A stretch of DNA of 64,000 nt, taken from the NCBI GenBank assembly GCA_003290165.1, contig QNQO01002050.1:62001-126000 (forward strand), given 5' to 3'. Position 1 is the first letter of the stretch; each line of letters begins with the position of its first letter. Position numbers and translations under genes: made by a program. Source of the DNA: Berberis thunbergii (Eukaryota; Streptophyta; Magnoliopsida; Ranunculales; Berberidaceae). The notes beneath the pieces were generated by a model. It ran no database searches. It saw only the letters and a list, made by a program, of their open reading frames with translations, and was not told the origin of the DNA. Shown here piece by piece: positions 1 to 13,370 of this stretch.

Positions 1-825
1 ACCTTCTTGGGATGTGTTTACCCAGTGTAGGTCTGTTTGTCTGAGTTCTGAAGCTGATATGGATTGGCACTGTTTGACTCAAGAATTTGTTTTGCTATTT
101 GCTACAAATTGTCTTTCTGCTTGTATTATTTTTTTATACTAAATTTTTTCAAATTGAAGTTAACAGAAGAAAATACACATTGTCCAGTTGATAAGTTATA
201 TATGTTTGAAGACAATTGAAGCTGCTAATAATATCTTCATTTTAACCATGAAAACCCAGCTTTCGGTTACTTCTGGATTCCATATATATCATCTATATTT
301 CGATATGCTTGCAGTACAAATATTTCTCTGTCAGTCACCATGTATGTTAATTTAATGATCTCAATGTTTTCCTTAAATCACATGGGAAATGTGAAATATT
401 TGATATTTGCATCCGAGTTGGTATGTCAATTTGTCTTTCTAATTTGATTTCTAGTTCTCTTCATTTGTGACTTTCCTGGTTGTGTACTCCAGTATTTATA
501 TTATTTGCTTTTTGATGTTTGCCGAACAGTGTTCTAGGATATCCAATAGACTTGAGAAGGTTTTCAAACTAGAGTGAGTACCTTGAATTGTATATGTTAT
601 AGATCAGAAAATAGACACCAGTCCCACTTACCCAATTTCAGTGGATGCCTTGCAAACAACACAATTCTAGACTAGCTGCAAAGACAACAACAGTCTTCAG
701 CAAACTTCAACAATCTTTGTGGATCACATTGTATGATCAGAACTTTTTAAAGTTTTTGCGAAGAAAAAAGGTAGAAGAAAACAAACTGAAGAATTGACAT
801 AACTAAATTCATTTAGTATACGTAC
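1..825. other. AT-rich stretch, nothing recognised
   Basis: No protein family, RNA gene or transposon end could be recognised here on either strand. It may be interior sequence of the large CACTA element whose transposase starts near 3529, because no left terminus of that element is seen, or flanking DNA. Confidence 0.4.
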
Positions 826-894
826 TTTTTTTTTGAAAGGCAAGCGCGGGGTTTAAATGGGCTCCCCAGACCACTAAAAGACGATCCTTACAGG

Positions 895-1370
895 TTACAT
901 TCGAATATACTTCCTACCTCTAGCATCATCAAACACAATCTTCTTGAGATCCTCCGCAAACGAGCTCGGAGTGATCTCTACATACTCAAGGTTGGGGGCT
1001 AGCTTAGCTAGTTTGTGTGCTAACTGATTTGTTTCTCTCATTATATGTGTTATCTTGCAGGCCTCAAATGCACTGATGGCATTCTTATGCACCTTGTGGT
1101 ATGTCTTGCTTCCCAAGGGGGTGCTCTAGTGGTCATCAAATAAATATAAACATTGTGTGACTTCATACATAATTCCACCCTCTATAGACCATATTGCTGC
1201 GCTAGCTTCATTCCAGACTCCCCCCTGCATTTCATGCAATATTACTGAACTGCCCTGCCTAGATCCCACTGCAGCTGCTATAACATGTCCTTAATGATCC
1301 CTAATAACTGCTCCATAGCTGCCCTGTTCCCCAGTTAAAGAGCCATCCGAGTTGATTTTGTACCAACCCA
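895..1370 (-). pseudogene. LINE-type RNase H domain remnant
   Basis: On the minus strand the frame starting near 1370 reads WYKINSDGSLTGEQGSYGAV and IRDH, then an in-frame stop, then GHVIAAAVGSR. This is the canonical first block of the RVT_3 RNase H domain (first catalytic Asp in NSDGS). After a frame change the last block reads ITHIMRETNQLAHKLA, matching the usual R-x2-N-x2-AHxLA end. Stop and frameshift show it is dead. Confidence 0.8.
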
Positions 1371-1567
1371 ATTCAGGCTTACTCCATTCATGCAATGACC
1401 CTGTTTTGAAGAAAAATTCGACTGCTACTCTCCATTTCTCGAACAGCCATCTACTGTTTGCATTATCTTCTACTCATAAGTCCAGGACCGAAGCTCGCAA
1501 CCTAACAACTTCAATTATTTTGGTGATCAAATCAGCTGCAACCATATGTTTCGCTTGAAATCTGCGT

Positions 1568-2089
1568 CTATTCCACTGTCCAAACATGATATATCGTAGC
1601 AGTTAGTGTCAGCTTCTTGATCATTGAGTTTGGAGAGTTACCAGCAAAGTTATGTAGACACCACTCCCATTCATCATTCCAGTCCAATGGTTGATGATTA
1701 TACCAAATATAATGTAGGAGATACGACCATACAAACCGTGAGTACCAGCACTTAAAGAACATATGTTCTTCATTTTCAGAGTCATCACTACAGAGTATAC
1801 ACCTTGATCTTTCAATCTGCTTCCATTTCTTCATCTTATCCTGAGTCTTAAGAGCTCTGCTAAGTGCCAACCAAGCAATGAAACTTTTCCTAGCTATCCT
1901 GCCTTTAAACCATACCAATCTAGTCCATGGAATGCGATCATATCTCAGTCGAATTGCATGATAAGCACTCCAGCTAGTGAACTCACTATCCTGGCCACCT
2001 CTCCACACCACCTCATCTTTGAACCTAATGTCAATTTCGACTGTGTGTATGTCCTCGTAAAAATCATTAATTGCTGACCTTATGTGCAC
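1568..2089 (-). pseudogene. LINE ORF2 zinc-binding domain (zf-RVT) remnant
   Basis: An open stretch of 173 residues has the hallmarks of the zf-RVT domain of plant LINE polyproteins: the pattern WxGGxDSEFTSWSAYHAIR, then KGRIARKSFIAWLALSRALKT, the C-x2-C pair RCILC and the downstream H-x(n)-C in EEHMFFKCWYSR. In intact elements this domain follows the reverse transcriptase. Here the RT core is missing, so this is the 5' edge of the truncated copy. Confidence 0.8.
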
Positions 2090-2097
2090 TCTTGTAT

Positions 2098-3528
2098 CCC
2101 ATTGCCCTTAACGTATCAAAACGCTGACTTTTGCATTTCTATTCAGAGTGGCGTGGATGCTAAGTGTGTGACCATACAACAATCAGTCTTATGGAGTGGG
2201 ATCTAGATGCCATATTGAGATATGTTCTTCAGTTGGGAATTAATGTTAAGTTTCAGGTTTAGGCCATTAAACATGTAGATCGAGAAATGAATGAAGGATC
2301 ATTGAGAAGAAACAATTAGTAACTCCTTGTTTATACTTCCAATTTGATTATATAATAGTGAGAATAAAAGCTATTAGCTCTCTTATCATATAATCTATAT
2401 TCTTAAACTATACAATCTATACTGAAATTTGGGTTAAATTAGGTGAAACCCGCTTATGATACATTTGACAAGTAAATTCTATCTATACCTTCTATAAATT
2501 TATAAAAAGACATGATCAGATGCAGGTTTCTCCAACTTAAAGCCCTAGACCTGCGACATAAATAACAATTCACTCGTCATGAATAACAATTTTTGTTTTC
2601 TTTCGATTCGGTCCCTTCAAAGTTTTGAAGGAGCTTGTAGACTTGCTAAAATTACAAAAACCAATGATTTTAACTTGTACACTTGCATCTTTTGCCAACA
2701 AAAACAGGTTATAAATTTGATTTGTCAAATTTTAATTCATCCAGAAAGATGATTTCTTATATTCCTTGGATTTAAATGGAGTGGTACCTGTATGATTTAT
2801 CCTATACATCCATCAACTTTTAGGTTGAGTAGTGGTTCATGGATCATATTCATCACAAGTCCATTTCTTCGGATTTCCAAAGTGATGATTGGGAATTATG
2901 CAATCATATATTGGAGGGTTTATGGTAGAAAACCCAGCCAGTGTGCTTCATGACCAGTCTACAACAAAATTAGCTATACTCACACCATATTTGTTTGGCC
3001 TTGAAAAATAAAACAGGAAAAACAAACTTCCATATTTGTGCACAAAAACTATTGGGTTAACTGCCATTTCTTATTTCTTATTTGCGTCCCTGCCATTTCA
3101 AGCATCCTGTAATTGATGTTAAACTGCCTTTCTTTCTTGGTTTTTGATATCTAGTTCTTTGTTTTATATGCTAAAATCCTATAACGATCTTCCTTTTATT
3201 TGCACTCTTATGGGTTGTTGATGAATTCTTATTTTAATGTCTATATATTTTTATTTTGTTTTTTCTAAAATCAGCAATAAGCATGATTGTGGTATTTTAG
3301 AAACAATTAGTTTGGATAGGAGATCCAATGTAACTCAAGTAATTGAGTTGGATTGGGAATGTAGAAAGAAGGTCAATGAAACATTGTATAGGGTACCATA
3401 ACAAATACAACAACACAACTGGATGAATTGAAGTTCATTAGATTGGTCAATGATTTTCAAGCAATTTAGCAATTTAGATTCCTTTGGTCAATGACTAAAG
3501 TTAATCTTTTAATTTTTTTTGTGTAGAA
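2098..3528. other. Non-coding stretch upstream of the CACTA transposase
   Basis: No gene or repeat family recognised. A short plus-strand segment near 2200-2310 reads like a broken ORF (HVDREMN) but supports no assignment. If L is a full element, this should be its 5' interior. The subterminal palindrome array and CACTA terminus expected at the left end are absent here, so the terminus probably lies left of base 1. Confidence 0.4.
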
Positions 3529-6500
3529 ATGTCAACAATTCCTTTAGACAAGTCATGGATGAACAAACGGGGAAGTGCAATGTATATAAACGGCGTTAGA
3601 CAATTCCAACAGTTTGTTGAGGATAATGCAAATGGAGAGAGTCTTTTTCCTTGCCCATGTGTTCGATGTAGGAACTCGAGGGGAAACATTAGTGTTGACG
3701 ACATAGGTGTTCATTTGTTAAGCCATGGCATTGATACCAATTATGTCACGTGGATACATCATGGAGAGAATATAAACAAGCATGTGATTGGTGTACCTAT
3801 GACAGAAGTGGTTGAACCTAATGATGTCTGTGAATATCCTAGGATGAGCGAGCTAGTTGACGATGTATTCCTCAACATGCAAACTATGGAGGCTGATGAT
3901 GGGATAAATGACTTGAATGACACCGTCGAAGAATGTTTTGGCGGTAATCTAGAAGGTGGTCCGGAACTTTCTCGTGAACCTGAGACAGTTATGAACAAGA
4001 AGTATCAAAAGTACAAGGAAAAAACGACTGTGCCTTTGTACAATGGGTATCCTAAGGATAAGACCATGTTGTCCACCATTATTGAATTGCAGAATTTCAA
4101 GACTCGTTTTAGTTGGAGTGGTAATAGTGTGACGATGTTGTTAAAATGGCTAAAAACCTTATTGCCGGATGATTGTAATTTGCCAGATAACTACCCAAAC
4201 ATGAAAACACAATTAAAGATATGGGGATGGAATGTAAGACAATACATGCATGTGCCAATGGATGCATACTCTATTGGAAAGAATATGAGGGTCTGGTTGC
4301 TTGTCCAAAATGTAGTTCTAGTAGGTATAAGGTTTATGTGGATGTCGATGACAACGACTCCGGCAAGGTATATAGGAAAGAAGCTAAAAAGATTGTAAAG
4401 TATTTTCCATTGATTCCAAGGTTGAAAAGATTTTTTAGCATACCGTGGATTGGTGAAGCAATGACTTGGCACAAGGATGCTTGTTCAGATGGGAATTTGA
4501 TGAGACATCCATGTGATTCAGCACAATGGACTTTAACAAATATGAGATGGCCAGAGTTTGCCTACTGATAGTAGGAATTTGAGACTTGCAATATCGACTG
4601 ATGGTTTTAATCCACGTGGAAATCTAAGTAATGCTTATAGTTGTTGGCCAGTAATAATACACCTTTGAATCTTCCACCTTCTTTATGCATGAAAAAGGAG
4701 TTTTGTTTGTTAACCTTGTTAATATCAGAGCCAAAAGCACCCGGAAAGAATATTGATGTTTACCTGGAGCCATTAGTAGAAGAGTTGAAGGAATTGTGGG
4801 CGGATGGTGTTTCAACTTGGATGTGTGTACTAAAAGCAATTTTCGGTTGAAAGCAATGTTGTTTTGGGGTATCCATGACTTTCCTGCTTATGGGACTCTA
4901 GCTGGTTGTAATGTTCATGGTTATAATGCATGCCCTATTTGTGTTGATGATGTAGAATCTGAACGTCTTTCAAACAGTCGGAAGATATGCTATAGAGGCC
5001 ATCGACGTTTTTTACCTACAAAACACAAGTTTAGAGATGACAAGGGATTCAACAAAGATGTTGAACATCGTCGTGCTCCACGACGGTTATCTGGGCGAAG
5101 AAGTTGAACGAAGGATAATGGAAATTTTGGAAGGTAGTTCTACACAAGGTAGGGTTAGTGGGCAAAAGCGCAAGAATATGGTTGATAATGATAACGTCAA
5201 TGATGAACCAACCAATAACATTGCGCCACCGTGGTCTAGAAGGTCCATTTTATTTGATTTGCCGTACTGGAAGTTTGTTGAGCTACGACATAATATTGAT
5301 GTGATGCATATTGAAAAGAATGTCATTGAACACTTATTGAACATATTGTTGAATGTCTCTAAGAAAACAAAGGATGGTGAGAATGCTCGAAAAGATATGG
5401 AAGACATGGGAAACTCATAAGAGATATTGGTTGAGCCATGACAATGAAACGGGAAAAACTTCAATGCCAAAAGCATCATTTTGCCTTGACCAAGAAAGAA
5501 AAAAAAGTATTTATGAATACACTAAAAGAGTTGAAATTGCCGAGTGGATTTTCATCCAAGTTGAGTAATTGCGTTATTGGCAATCCCCTGGAGCTAAGAG
5601 GACTGAAGTCACATGATTACCATGTCATTATGCAACATTTACTTACAGTTTTGCTTAGACATGTTTTTCGTGACAAGAAGGATAAAGATTTAAGAATTGC
5701 TATTCAAGAATTAGCTTATTCTTTAATATCTTATGTGCTAAAGTGATCAACAAAACAGATCTTCAGTTGGCACACAAAGGTGTGATTGAGGCAATGTGTG
5801 TCCTTGAAAAGGAGCTTCCGCCTTCATTCTTTGTTATAAGTGTGCATTGCATGGCTCATCTAACCGAGGAAGCGATGCTTGGTGGTCCAGTTCGATATCG
5901 ATGGAGTGTATCCCTTTGAGCGGTAAATAATTTTTCTAATTTTAGTGCACGTCATCACGTTATCTTATTATATTATATACTAATTTATCATTTTATTTAT
6001 GATTGATAGGTTAATGAAACGATACAAAGACTATGCTAAAAATTTCAGATACATAGAAGGATCAATAGGCAGAATCATACCTTGTAGATGAATCTGTTAC
6101 ATACTGCATGGAGTATATGCCAAAGCCACGGTTCGGAACTCACAAACACAGTCAAGAGGAGTGGCTTGATGTAGATGATGAGTATGCCGATGAAAAGCCA
6201 TTGGATAAAGGAAAAAACTATATGCTAAATAATGTACAATTTAAACAAGCTCGAAGATGGGTTTTCAATGCACTTGCTGATTCGAGTGATTGGGAAGAGT
6301 AAGATATATAATATTTTAGTCTTTTTTTATAACTAGAAATATAGAATTATGATAATATGGTAACTTGTGCAGAAATACAATGAATATTGCATGGAGTTGG
6401 CTACACAAAGTAAAAAAAAAGGGTCAAGGAAAAATGTTGAGAAAGCTACAGATTTTATTCCTTGGTTGTGTAATGAGGTATTTTATAATGTGTATTTATT

Positions 6501-6950
6501 CATATATATATATATACATATATATTTTTTTATTTTCAGATTTCAGTTCTAAGATGATTTGTTTTACAATGTAGTTGGAGAAGGCTGGGGAAACAAATAC
6601 CACACTTTGGAGGTTAGCCAATGGTCCACAATTTTTGGCAACCCCGATATCCAAAATATTGTGTAAATGGTTTCACATTTGCGACAAGTTCTTTGGATGA
6701 ATGTTTGGTGACACAAGATAGTGGTGTCTCCATGGATGCCATTGCTCATTTTGTTGCTAGTAAGAAAGATAAGAGGCACAAGGACCAACTAGTCAAATGG
6801 TATGGAGTTGTTAGAGACATACTGGTGCTAGACTACATAGATTTCAAAGAACTGTCTTCTATTGTGATTGGGTCAAAGTGGAAGATAAGAAAATGCATAT
6901 AAGGTGGACCCAATTTGGAACCATGAGATGGTAAACTTGTCGAAGCTAAA
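3529..6950 (+). pseudogene. CACTA TNP2-type transposase (decayed)
   Basis: The N-terminal 75 or so residues form a transposase-associated domain (SWMNKRGSAMYINGVRQF, the Cys cluster FPCPCVRCRN, HLLSHGI, YVTWIHHGE). After a frameshift near 4230 the TNP2 core follows: CPKCSSSRYK, a region around STDGFNPRGN (first catalytic Asp), FPAYGTLAGCNVHGYNACPI, then LRHNIDVMHIEKNVIEHLL (second Asp). A DUF4218-like part (ELKLPSGFSSKLSNCVIGNP; YHVIMQHLL) and a DUF4216-like C-terminal part (about 6630-6950) come next, with probable introns near 5925-6010 and 6301-6370. Several frameshifts and stops break the frame. Known role of the family: it cuts the CACTA ends. This copy cannot be active as it stands. Confidence 0.9.
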
Positions 6951-7425
6951 AGACAAAAGAAAGGTGGAAGATGGATCCATTCATTTTAGCTCAAGAAGCA
7001 AGTGGGGTATTTATTCGAAAGATCAATCAAATGATGGGTGCATGTAGTTCTACATACTCAAAGAGGCTTGAACACTAATGTCGATAAAAAGGAAATTCCC
7101 ACTGTGTATCAAAGCATCTTGAAAGACAACCCCCAACCTGAAGAGTTTACTGGAATTTTAATTGACTATGCTACATTATTTTTTGATGCATTTCTAATGC
7201 TATTTTAGTCATCCTTTTGGTTGAGACCAAATATTTTGTCTTTGTTTCTTATTTTGACTTTTGAGTTGGGAAGGGGAAGCTTTGTAGCTATGTATTCAGA
7301 TTGGCTTTTCCAATGCTTTATAAAAATCTATTTGTGGTGATATGTTGTGGAAGGAAATTATCTATAAATGTGGTGTATATAGTTGATTCTTATTTCTTTT
7401 TGTTTGATAATGGTTAATATCTATA

Positions 7426-8965
7426 ATGTCATTGATAGAAATGGATAGTACTGGCGGCAATCTCTCCACCATTGATGTCACTAGATCTACAAATGATGAC
7501 AGTCAAGTTAAACAGACCATACAGTTCAACCTCCACGGTTTAGCAGTTGGACCTGGTGCTAGAAATTTCAATAAAAACATTGGAAAGCTTGTTGAAACCC
7601 TTGTGCCCATCAAATTCAAGGGTTGGCACCATGTTACTGACAACTTACAAAGAGGATGTGTGGAATGGCCTCAAGGTGAGATTTTACATCATTGATTTTC
7701 ATAATGTCTTATTTTATTTTCAACTTATATCTCAATGGCTTATTTGCAGCGTGAATACGACATTCCAAATTATGTGAAAAAGAGTGTGCATTTGAAAATG
7801 CCTGAATATTATAGAAGGTTCAAGGGCAGATCTTAGGAAGAATTATTTGGATAAGTATCCTACCATTGAGGAACAAGAGAAGCATGTTCCAAATGGTGTA
7901 AGAGAAGAGGATTGGAAGGAGTTTGTTCGCTATGAGAGCACCCCTGAAGCGAAGGCAATTAGAGCCCAAAATGCAAAAAACAAAAAGGCTTCAAAGTACG
8001 TATGGGGGGGGGGGTGGCCAAAAGAGTGCTGCAGAAGTAGAGTATGAAATGGTAATTGAGTTTCTAGCTACTAGTACAATATTATATACCATTTAACTAT
8101 ATAGGCTAAGACTAATCTTTCAAGTATATAGGTTGAGAAGAACCCTGATGGGGAACCAGTCACACGCACTGACATATGGATTGCTTGTCACATGGGAAAG
8201 GATGGAAAACCTACGCATGGTTCTGAACAATATATGGTATGTGCCCAATGATGTCTTTTATACCCAATTCTTAATTTACTTTGTAGTTGTTTGAATATTA
8301 TTTGTGTCCTGATTTATTTATTTTTCATTCTTTTGAAGGAACAAGTTAAAGCAAAAAAAGCTGCCTTGCAACAATCTTCAACCCAGGGTACCACTGACCT
8401 CACTATTGATGATGTCTCTAAAAAAATGTAGTGAAAATATGATAGATTGGAAGAAATGTTAGATGGATACGAGAGAGACTTGAAAAGTGGAACTTATGTG
8501 AGACCATCAACAAGTGAGGGAATACAAGGAGGGACACAAAGAACTGAAGATACACCGTCATCCGTGCACAATCGACAAGGCAACCAGAAAATCCATTACC
8601 TCCATCTCCATTACCACCATCTCCATTACCCATCTCCATTGCCATCATCTTCTCAAGGTGTTGCGAGGTTTCCTTCTCCAAGCAATCCTGTTCAATCAGT
8701 GTCAAGGACTTACAAAGTTTGTGATTGGGAAAGGAATGTCATTGCGATAGCAATAGAGGTTGTAGATCCTATCCATCAATTCTCTTGCGCTTGTCATGGA
8801 TCATTGAACCCTGCAACAGAGATCAGACTTTCCTTATGCTTCAAATTCAGGACTGGGGTGAACTTTACAAAAGTGATCCAAAAGGAGACATGATGGGGGA
8901 TTTGGACGTTGGTGCATTTCTTCGTATGGTGTAAAAATCATGTGGAACTTGATGATTGATAGTTA
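7426..8965 (+). pseudogene. TNPA-like second CACTA gene, copy L
   Basis: It starts at MSLIEMDSTGGNLSTIDVTR; four exons follow with good splice sites (first donor after CCTCAAG near 7675, acceptor before CGTGAATACG near 7750). The middle matches the plant En/Spm TNPA-like family (PF03004 type): PNYVKKSVHLKMPEYYRRF, LDKYPTIEEQEKHVPNGVRE, DIWIACHMGKDGKPTHGSEQ. The C-terminus is proline/serine-rich, then KVCDWERNV...SCACHGSLNPAT. Compared with the R2 copy (48447-46783) it has lost roughly 140 bp around 8420 and is frameshifted in an 11-G run near 8004. TNPA-type proteins bind subterminal repeats in En/Spm; that role is inferred here. Homology with R2 ends abruptly at 8962, where host-derived sequence begins. 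Confidence 0.85.
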
Positions 8966-8979
8966 CAACTATGTTGGAA

Positions 8980-9802
<823 letters not shown>

Positions 9803-10154
9803 GTAAGTTTCTGATTAAGGCTACGATTAAATTCTCAAATTTAATATTTTCTGAGCATTTCCTTATTCTTAGACCTTCATAAAACAATTTGTTTATTAAA
9901 TTTGAAAAAAATAATTAAGAAAGGAAAAGTAAAGGAGAAAAAAATGTTGTCAGTGGCAGCTAACCCTCTTTCCCATCGTGCAGCTAACCCCCATTTCCCA
10001 TCAAAGACATTGTAGTTTACATAACGTTGTCATGCTTGATCAGCTTCCTCTCATCATGCTTCATGATAGTGTTAAACTTCATTATGCTTGATTTGGGAAA
10101 TATGCTTGATTTGCTGTTATTATGTTACATTTTCAACAAATTTCTATGTCTCAG

Positions 10155-10278
10155 GTTGTTCAAAGATTTCAGGGAGTTGTTCTCTCAGACCAAATATAAG
10201 GAAGCTGCTAGTGCTGAGCTTGCTGCCAATTCTCCTCAAGGAATCCTTCGTACCCCTGACACTGTTGCAAAATTTCAG
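10155..10278 (+). pseudogene. Captured exon of clathrin heavy chain
   Basis: One exon bounded by CAG/G and CAG/GTATTT. It reads VVQRFQ, then in a second frame [35 protein letters not shown]. This matches the start of the clathrin heavy-chain linker region (typical ...[19 protein letters not shown]). Two small differences spoil the frame: a 1-base change after FQG and an extra Ala-Ser in [10 protein letters not shown]. Clathrin heavy chain forms the coat of endocytic vesicles; this 124-bp piece has no such function. It lies 350 bp after the TURAN fragment and before the Ca2+-ATPase fragment, all in the same direction. Confidence 0.85.
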
Positions 10279-10439
10279 GTATTTGATTGTCACATTAACC
10301 CTCAAATCTAATGAAAACCAAGAAAGGCAGGCACTGTTACAACATCACACTCATACTCCAGTCACCGTAAAAGGATACTGGCAGGTTGGAGTTCACTGCT
10401 TCCTATGCAACATAATTTTCCATTTATTTTATTTTGTAG

Positions 10440-10772
10440 AGGTGGAGTTTGCCTGCGTTGCAATGGCATACCGATCCTTTGATATAAATCTTGTACCAAA
10501 AGATGAAGAGCAGCTGGAACAGTGGGCCTTACCTGAGGATGACCTGATTTGCTGGCCATCGTGGGAATCAAGGTATATATCTGCTTCATTTGAGTCTCAT
10601 TTCTCATGTTAGAGTTTTCAAGGGGATATTTTCATTTTATTATTTATTTGCACATTCTTTGTTGGTTTCCCTTGTATGTTTCATTTTTTCACTAATGTTG
10701 AATTTGGTTTAGGATCCATGCTGTCCAGGTGTCAGAGAGGCTGTACGATTGTGCACAAATGCTGGTGTCAAG
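10440..10772 (+). pseudogene. Captured fragment of an ACA-type Ca2+-ATPase
   Basis: Two exons, 10440-10572 and 10713-10772, separated by a normal intron. They encode CVAMAYRSFDINLVPKDEEQ, LEQWALPEDDLI, then (after a 1-base deletion) LAIVGIK and DPCCPGVREAVRLCTNAGVK. This is the segment just before the MVTGDN motif of plant autoinhibited P-type IIB Ca2+-ATPases (ACA8/ACA10 group), where the usual text is KDPCRPGVxxAVxLCxxAGVKVRMVTGDN. Phosphorylation site and membrane segments are absent. Confidence 0.85.
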
Positions 10773-12603
10773 GTATTGTTACAATTTTTTTTTCTGTTTC
10801 AATTAAAAAATGATGCTGAAGTTGGTTGTCGGCAGATTAATATACGTTCTTTTTTCATATTGGAAATTTGGACTGGGTGCAAAAGCTTCATATATGAATA
10901 ATACCATTGTGCATATTAATTATGTTATATTATGCATGAAGTCTCTTATGAAAAGAGGAATATTTGGTCTAGTGATCTCCTTCCATCTATCCCCCTTGAA
11001 AGACCATGCCGCCAATGGAAGGCGAATCACAGTACGACTTATGTCTAGACGATTTCTGAAAATTGGCTTATCGTTAAATTTTTTTCTGAATGAAATCTCT
11101 ACACATGAATGTCAATGATGCCTTACAGTTGCTGATGCCATCTGAAATCTGAGCTACCTGGATCTCTACTCATGTATTCCAATGATGCCATACAATTAAT
11201 TGAATATTGACATTTCTGCTAATTATTGTTTTTTAAATCAAGTACACTTTTTTTTTTCATTGCTAACTAGAATCAATATTGGATGCGATGGATTGATCAT
11301 GTACTTGTGTTGTTATGTTTTGGGTCATAGAACTGGTCAAGTTTGAGAGAATGAATTCGTGGCTAGATGTTTAGAGATAATGTTTTCCTTCTTTAGTATT
11401 TGTGTATTAGGGGTGGATGATTAGGCTTTAGTTCTTCTCTTCTCTGCCTCCACAAAGTTCTGAGGTTTTTGGAGATCAATACTACCTTATAAATGCATAG
11501 TTCTATTCTTTTAGAAAGTGCAATTTGTGTGCATACTCCATGGAAGATGATAAAAATGGTTTGTCCTCAGTGACCATGATCAGTTACTTCCTAAGGGAAA
11601 GTAAAAAACAAAAAACAGATAAAAAAAAATAGGGACCACATGCTGCTGTGGTCACTAACATGGACAACTACGCCGTGTTAGCATTCAAAGTCGACAAAGA
11701 AGTATCCACATAAGTGCAATCAATTTGACATCTTTATATGCCTGTTAACTTTATTTTATATAAAATGGACTGTCAATGTATGTTTATTGTGCTACTGAAT
11801 ATCAATCATAAGTTGATAAGTCTACACTATGTTCTTAAGTATGATAGATGTTATTTAATGAGATGTTACTTGTTAGATCATCTCTATTTGATCATTTGCC
11901 TCGATGCCAAATTATTTATTTATTTCTTTTGAATAAGATGTGTGGTTTTCATCACTTTTCTCATCTATGATAACATCATGTATTTGTATACGTACTTTTT
12001 AAGAACTGGATTTTTTTTTATCTGTTAGACCCTGTTCTAAGTTGTTTAAAATTTTAAGGATACATATGTCAGAGACGTTGCCGCGACATCTGAACTTCTG
12101 AAGATAACTGATGCGGAGTTATAGAGATACATACAAGTGGAAGGTAGTTTTAGTTTTTCTGTCGAAGTAATCATATATGAGCTGACTTAAATTCTAGTGG
12201 GACTGTCCTCCTTAGTTAACAAACTATGATTTCCTGAGCTGCATTCAGTATAGGTTTGCCATAGCTGTACCTAAAGTGCGTATTAAATGATCCCTAAAAT
12301 AAATTTTGATTTCATGTGGATTACATGAATACAATACAAAATATCAAAAATTTCTGTTTTAAACTAAAAACTGTGATGCAATCTCTTTAGGTTAGCTTAC
12401 CAAGATTTGGGGGCTTCCAACTAATTTTTCCATGTGCAACATGCATTCAACCAATGGAACCTGTCTACATTGTTGCAATTTATGGCAGGTGGGGCTCGTG
12501 AGTGTGATATCTGAATTGTAAGACAACTTTCTGAAGTCTTTGATTTATTTGTAGAATGTCACGCTATATAGTAGACTTTCTAATGTTCCTTGTATGTGAA
12601 ATT
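10773..12603. other. Intron-like AT-rich stretch inside L
   Basis: No recognisable exon. Near 12055-12120 a short frame reads YVRDVAATSELLKITDAEL before a stop; it looks like part of an exon but could not be assigned. The rest is AT-rich sequence without repeats. Confidence 0.35.
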
Positions 12604-12935
12604 ATATGTCACCAAAGTTGGATGGTCGTCCAGTGAGTGGAGACATAAGGCCCAAAGGTGCAACTGGAGAAGCAATAAAATTTGCAATTCGATTGGCTAC
12701 GTTAGCAGACAGACCTAATGGTATGTTTTTTTTATGCCACTGTTAGAAATAGAATGAGAATTTATCTTTGCTTTGAATCATTGGGCTGATGGACATGACA
12801 AGAAATGCCTATAGTTGATTCTTGCTAATTGCATTTTGTAGAGAATTTTAATGGAGAAAGATCTGCAGCTGAATTAACTCGTACTCCATCGGCTTTAATT
12901 GATGCGTGGCATATGGTGGCTATGCCCGTAAGGTC
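12604..12935 (+). pseudogene. Two captured exons of an unrecognised gene
   Basis: The first exon-like piece (12615-12720) reads LDGRPVSGDIRPKGATGEAI, KFAIRLATLADRPN and ends at a GT donor. The second (12841-12932) reads ENFNGERSAAELTRTPSALI, DAWHMVAMPV. Codon-like composition, splice borders and position in the train of host fragments suggest captured coding DNA. I cannot name the gene. Confidence 0.4.
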
Positions 12936-13097
12936 TGACATCTTATCTTTACCCCATTTTTTTCTTGATCTCACATGCACATGTAAAAGAGAGAAATTTC
13001 TCTCCTTAAACTGGATCATCCTAATATATAAATTCATCTAGACACTCCCATCTTAGACGAAATATTCGCCATCATAGTCAATTGGTAATATTGTTTT

Positions 13098-13370
13098 GTG
13101 TTTCAGATGCAGATTCCATGGCTGGTTGTAGCGGCACTGCTGCAGCTGCCACAAGTGCCGTAAAAAAGGCAGCAGAGGTGGCTCAGGTCAAAGCTGCCCC
13201 AGATGCAATCAAATTAGAGCACAGAGCGCGTCCCAGGCAGGGTGCGCTGCAGTTTCAGCGTGCTCTGCATTGCAGACAGAGTGCGATGTTGATCCAGACA
13301 GTGCGATTCAGCGTGTCTGCTGTACGTGTTGTTTCTGGCGCAGCGGGTTTCAGCGTGCGCGGTTAGCACA
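13098..13370 (+). other. GC-rich, CAG-rich island 1 (copy L)
   Basis: A block of clearly higher G+C than its surroundings, rich in GCAG/CTGC and GCGT words (CAGACAGAGTGCGATG, TTTCAGCGTGCGCGG). A 94-codon frame runs through it with Ala-rich then Arg-rich composition but resembles no family. Similar islands recur in the other copies (16055, 38690, 41660, 43860, 45825, 54655), usually between captured gene fragments. Confidence 0.5.

Larger units (their letters stand above)
826..2097 (-). mobile_element. 5'-truncated L1-type LINE fragment
   Basis: Read on the minus strand, this holds the C-terminal part of a plant LINE ORF2: a reverse-transcriptase zinc-binding domain (2089-1568) followed by an RNase H domain (about 1370-895). 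It ends in a short poly-A, seen as T9 at 826-834 on the plus strand. The order is that of plant L1/RIL elements, which often carry a C-terminal RNase H. No endonuclease or reverse-transcriptase core is present, so the copy is 5'-truncated. It has an internal stop in the RNase H part and is not functional. No target-site duplication was found. Confidence 0.8.

Noticed and set aside
2199..2310. Broken frame with LGINVKFQV-stop-AIKHVDREMN
   Set aside because: It reminded me of an RNase H end but lacks the N-x2-AH motif; too short and interrupted to call.
13082..13363. 94-codon Ala-rich frame as a possible small protein
   Set aside because: It sits in a GC-rich island that recurs in other copies without keeping the frame.
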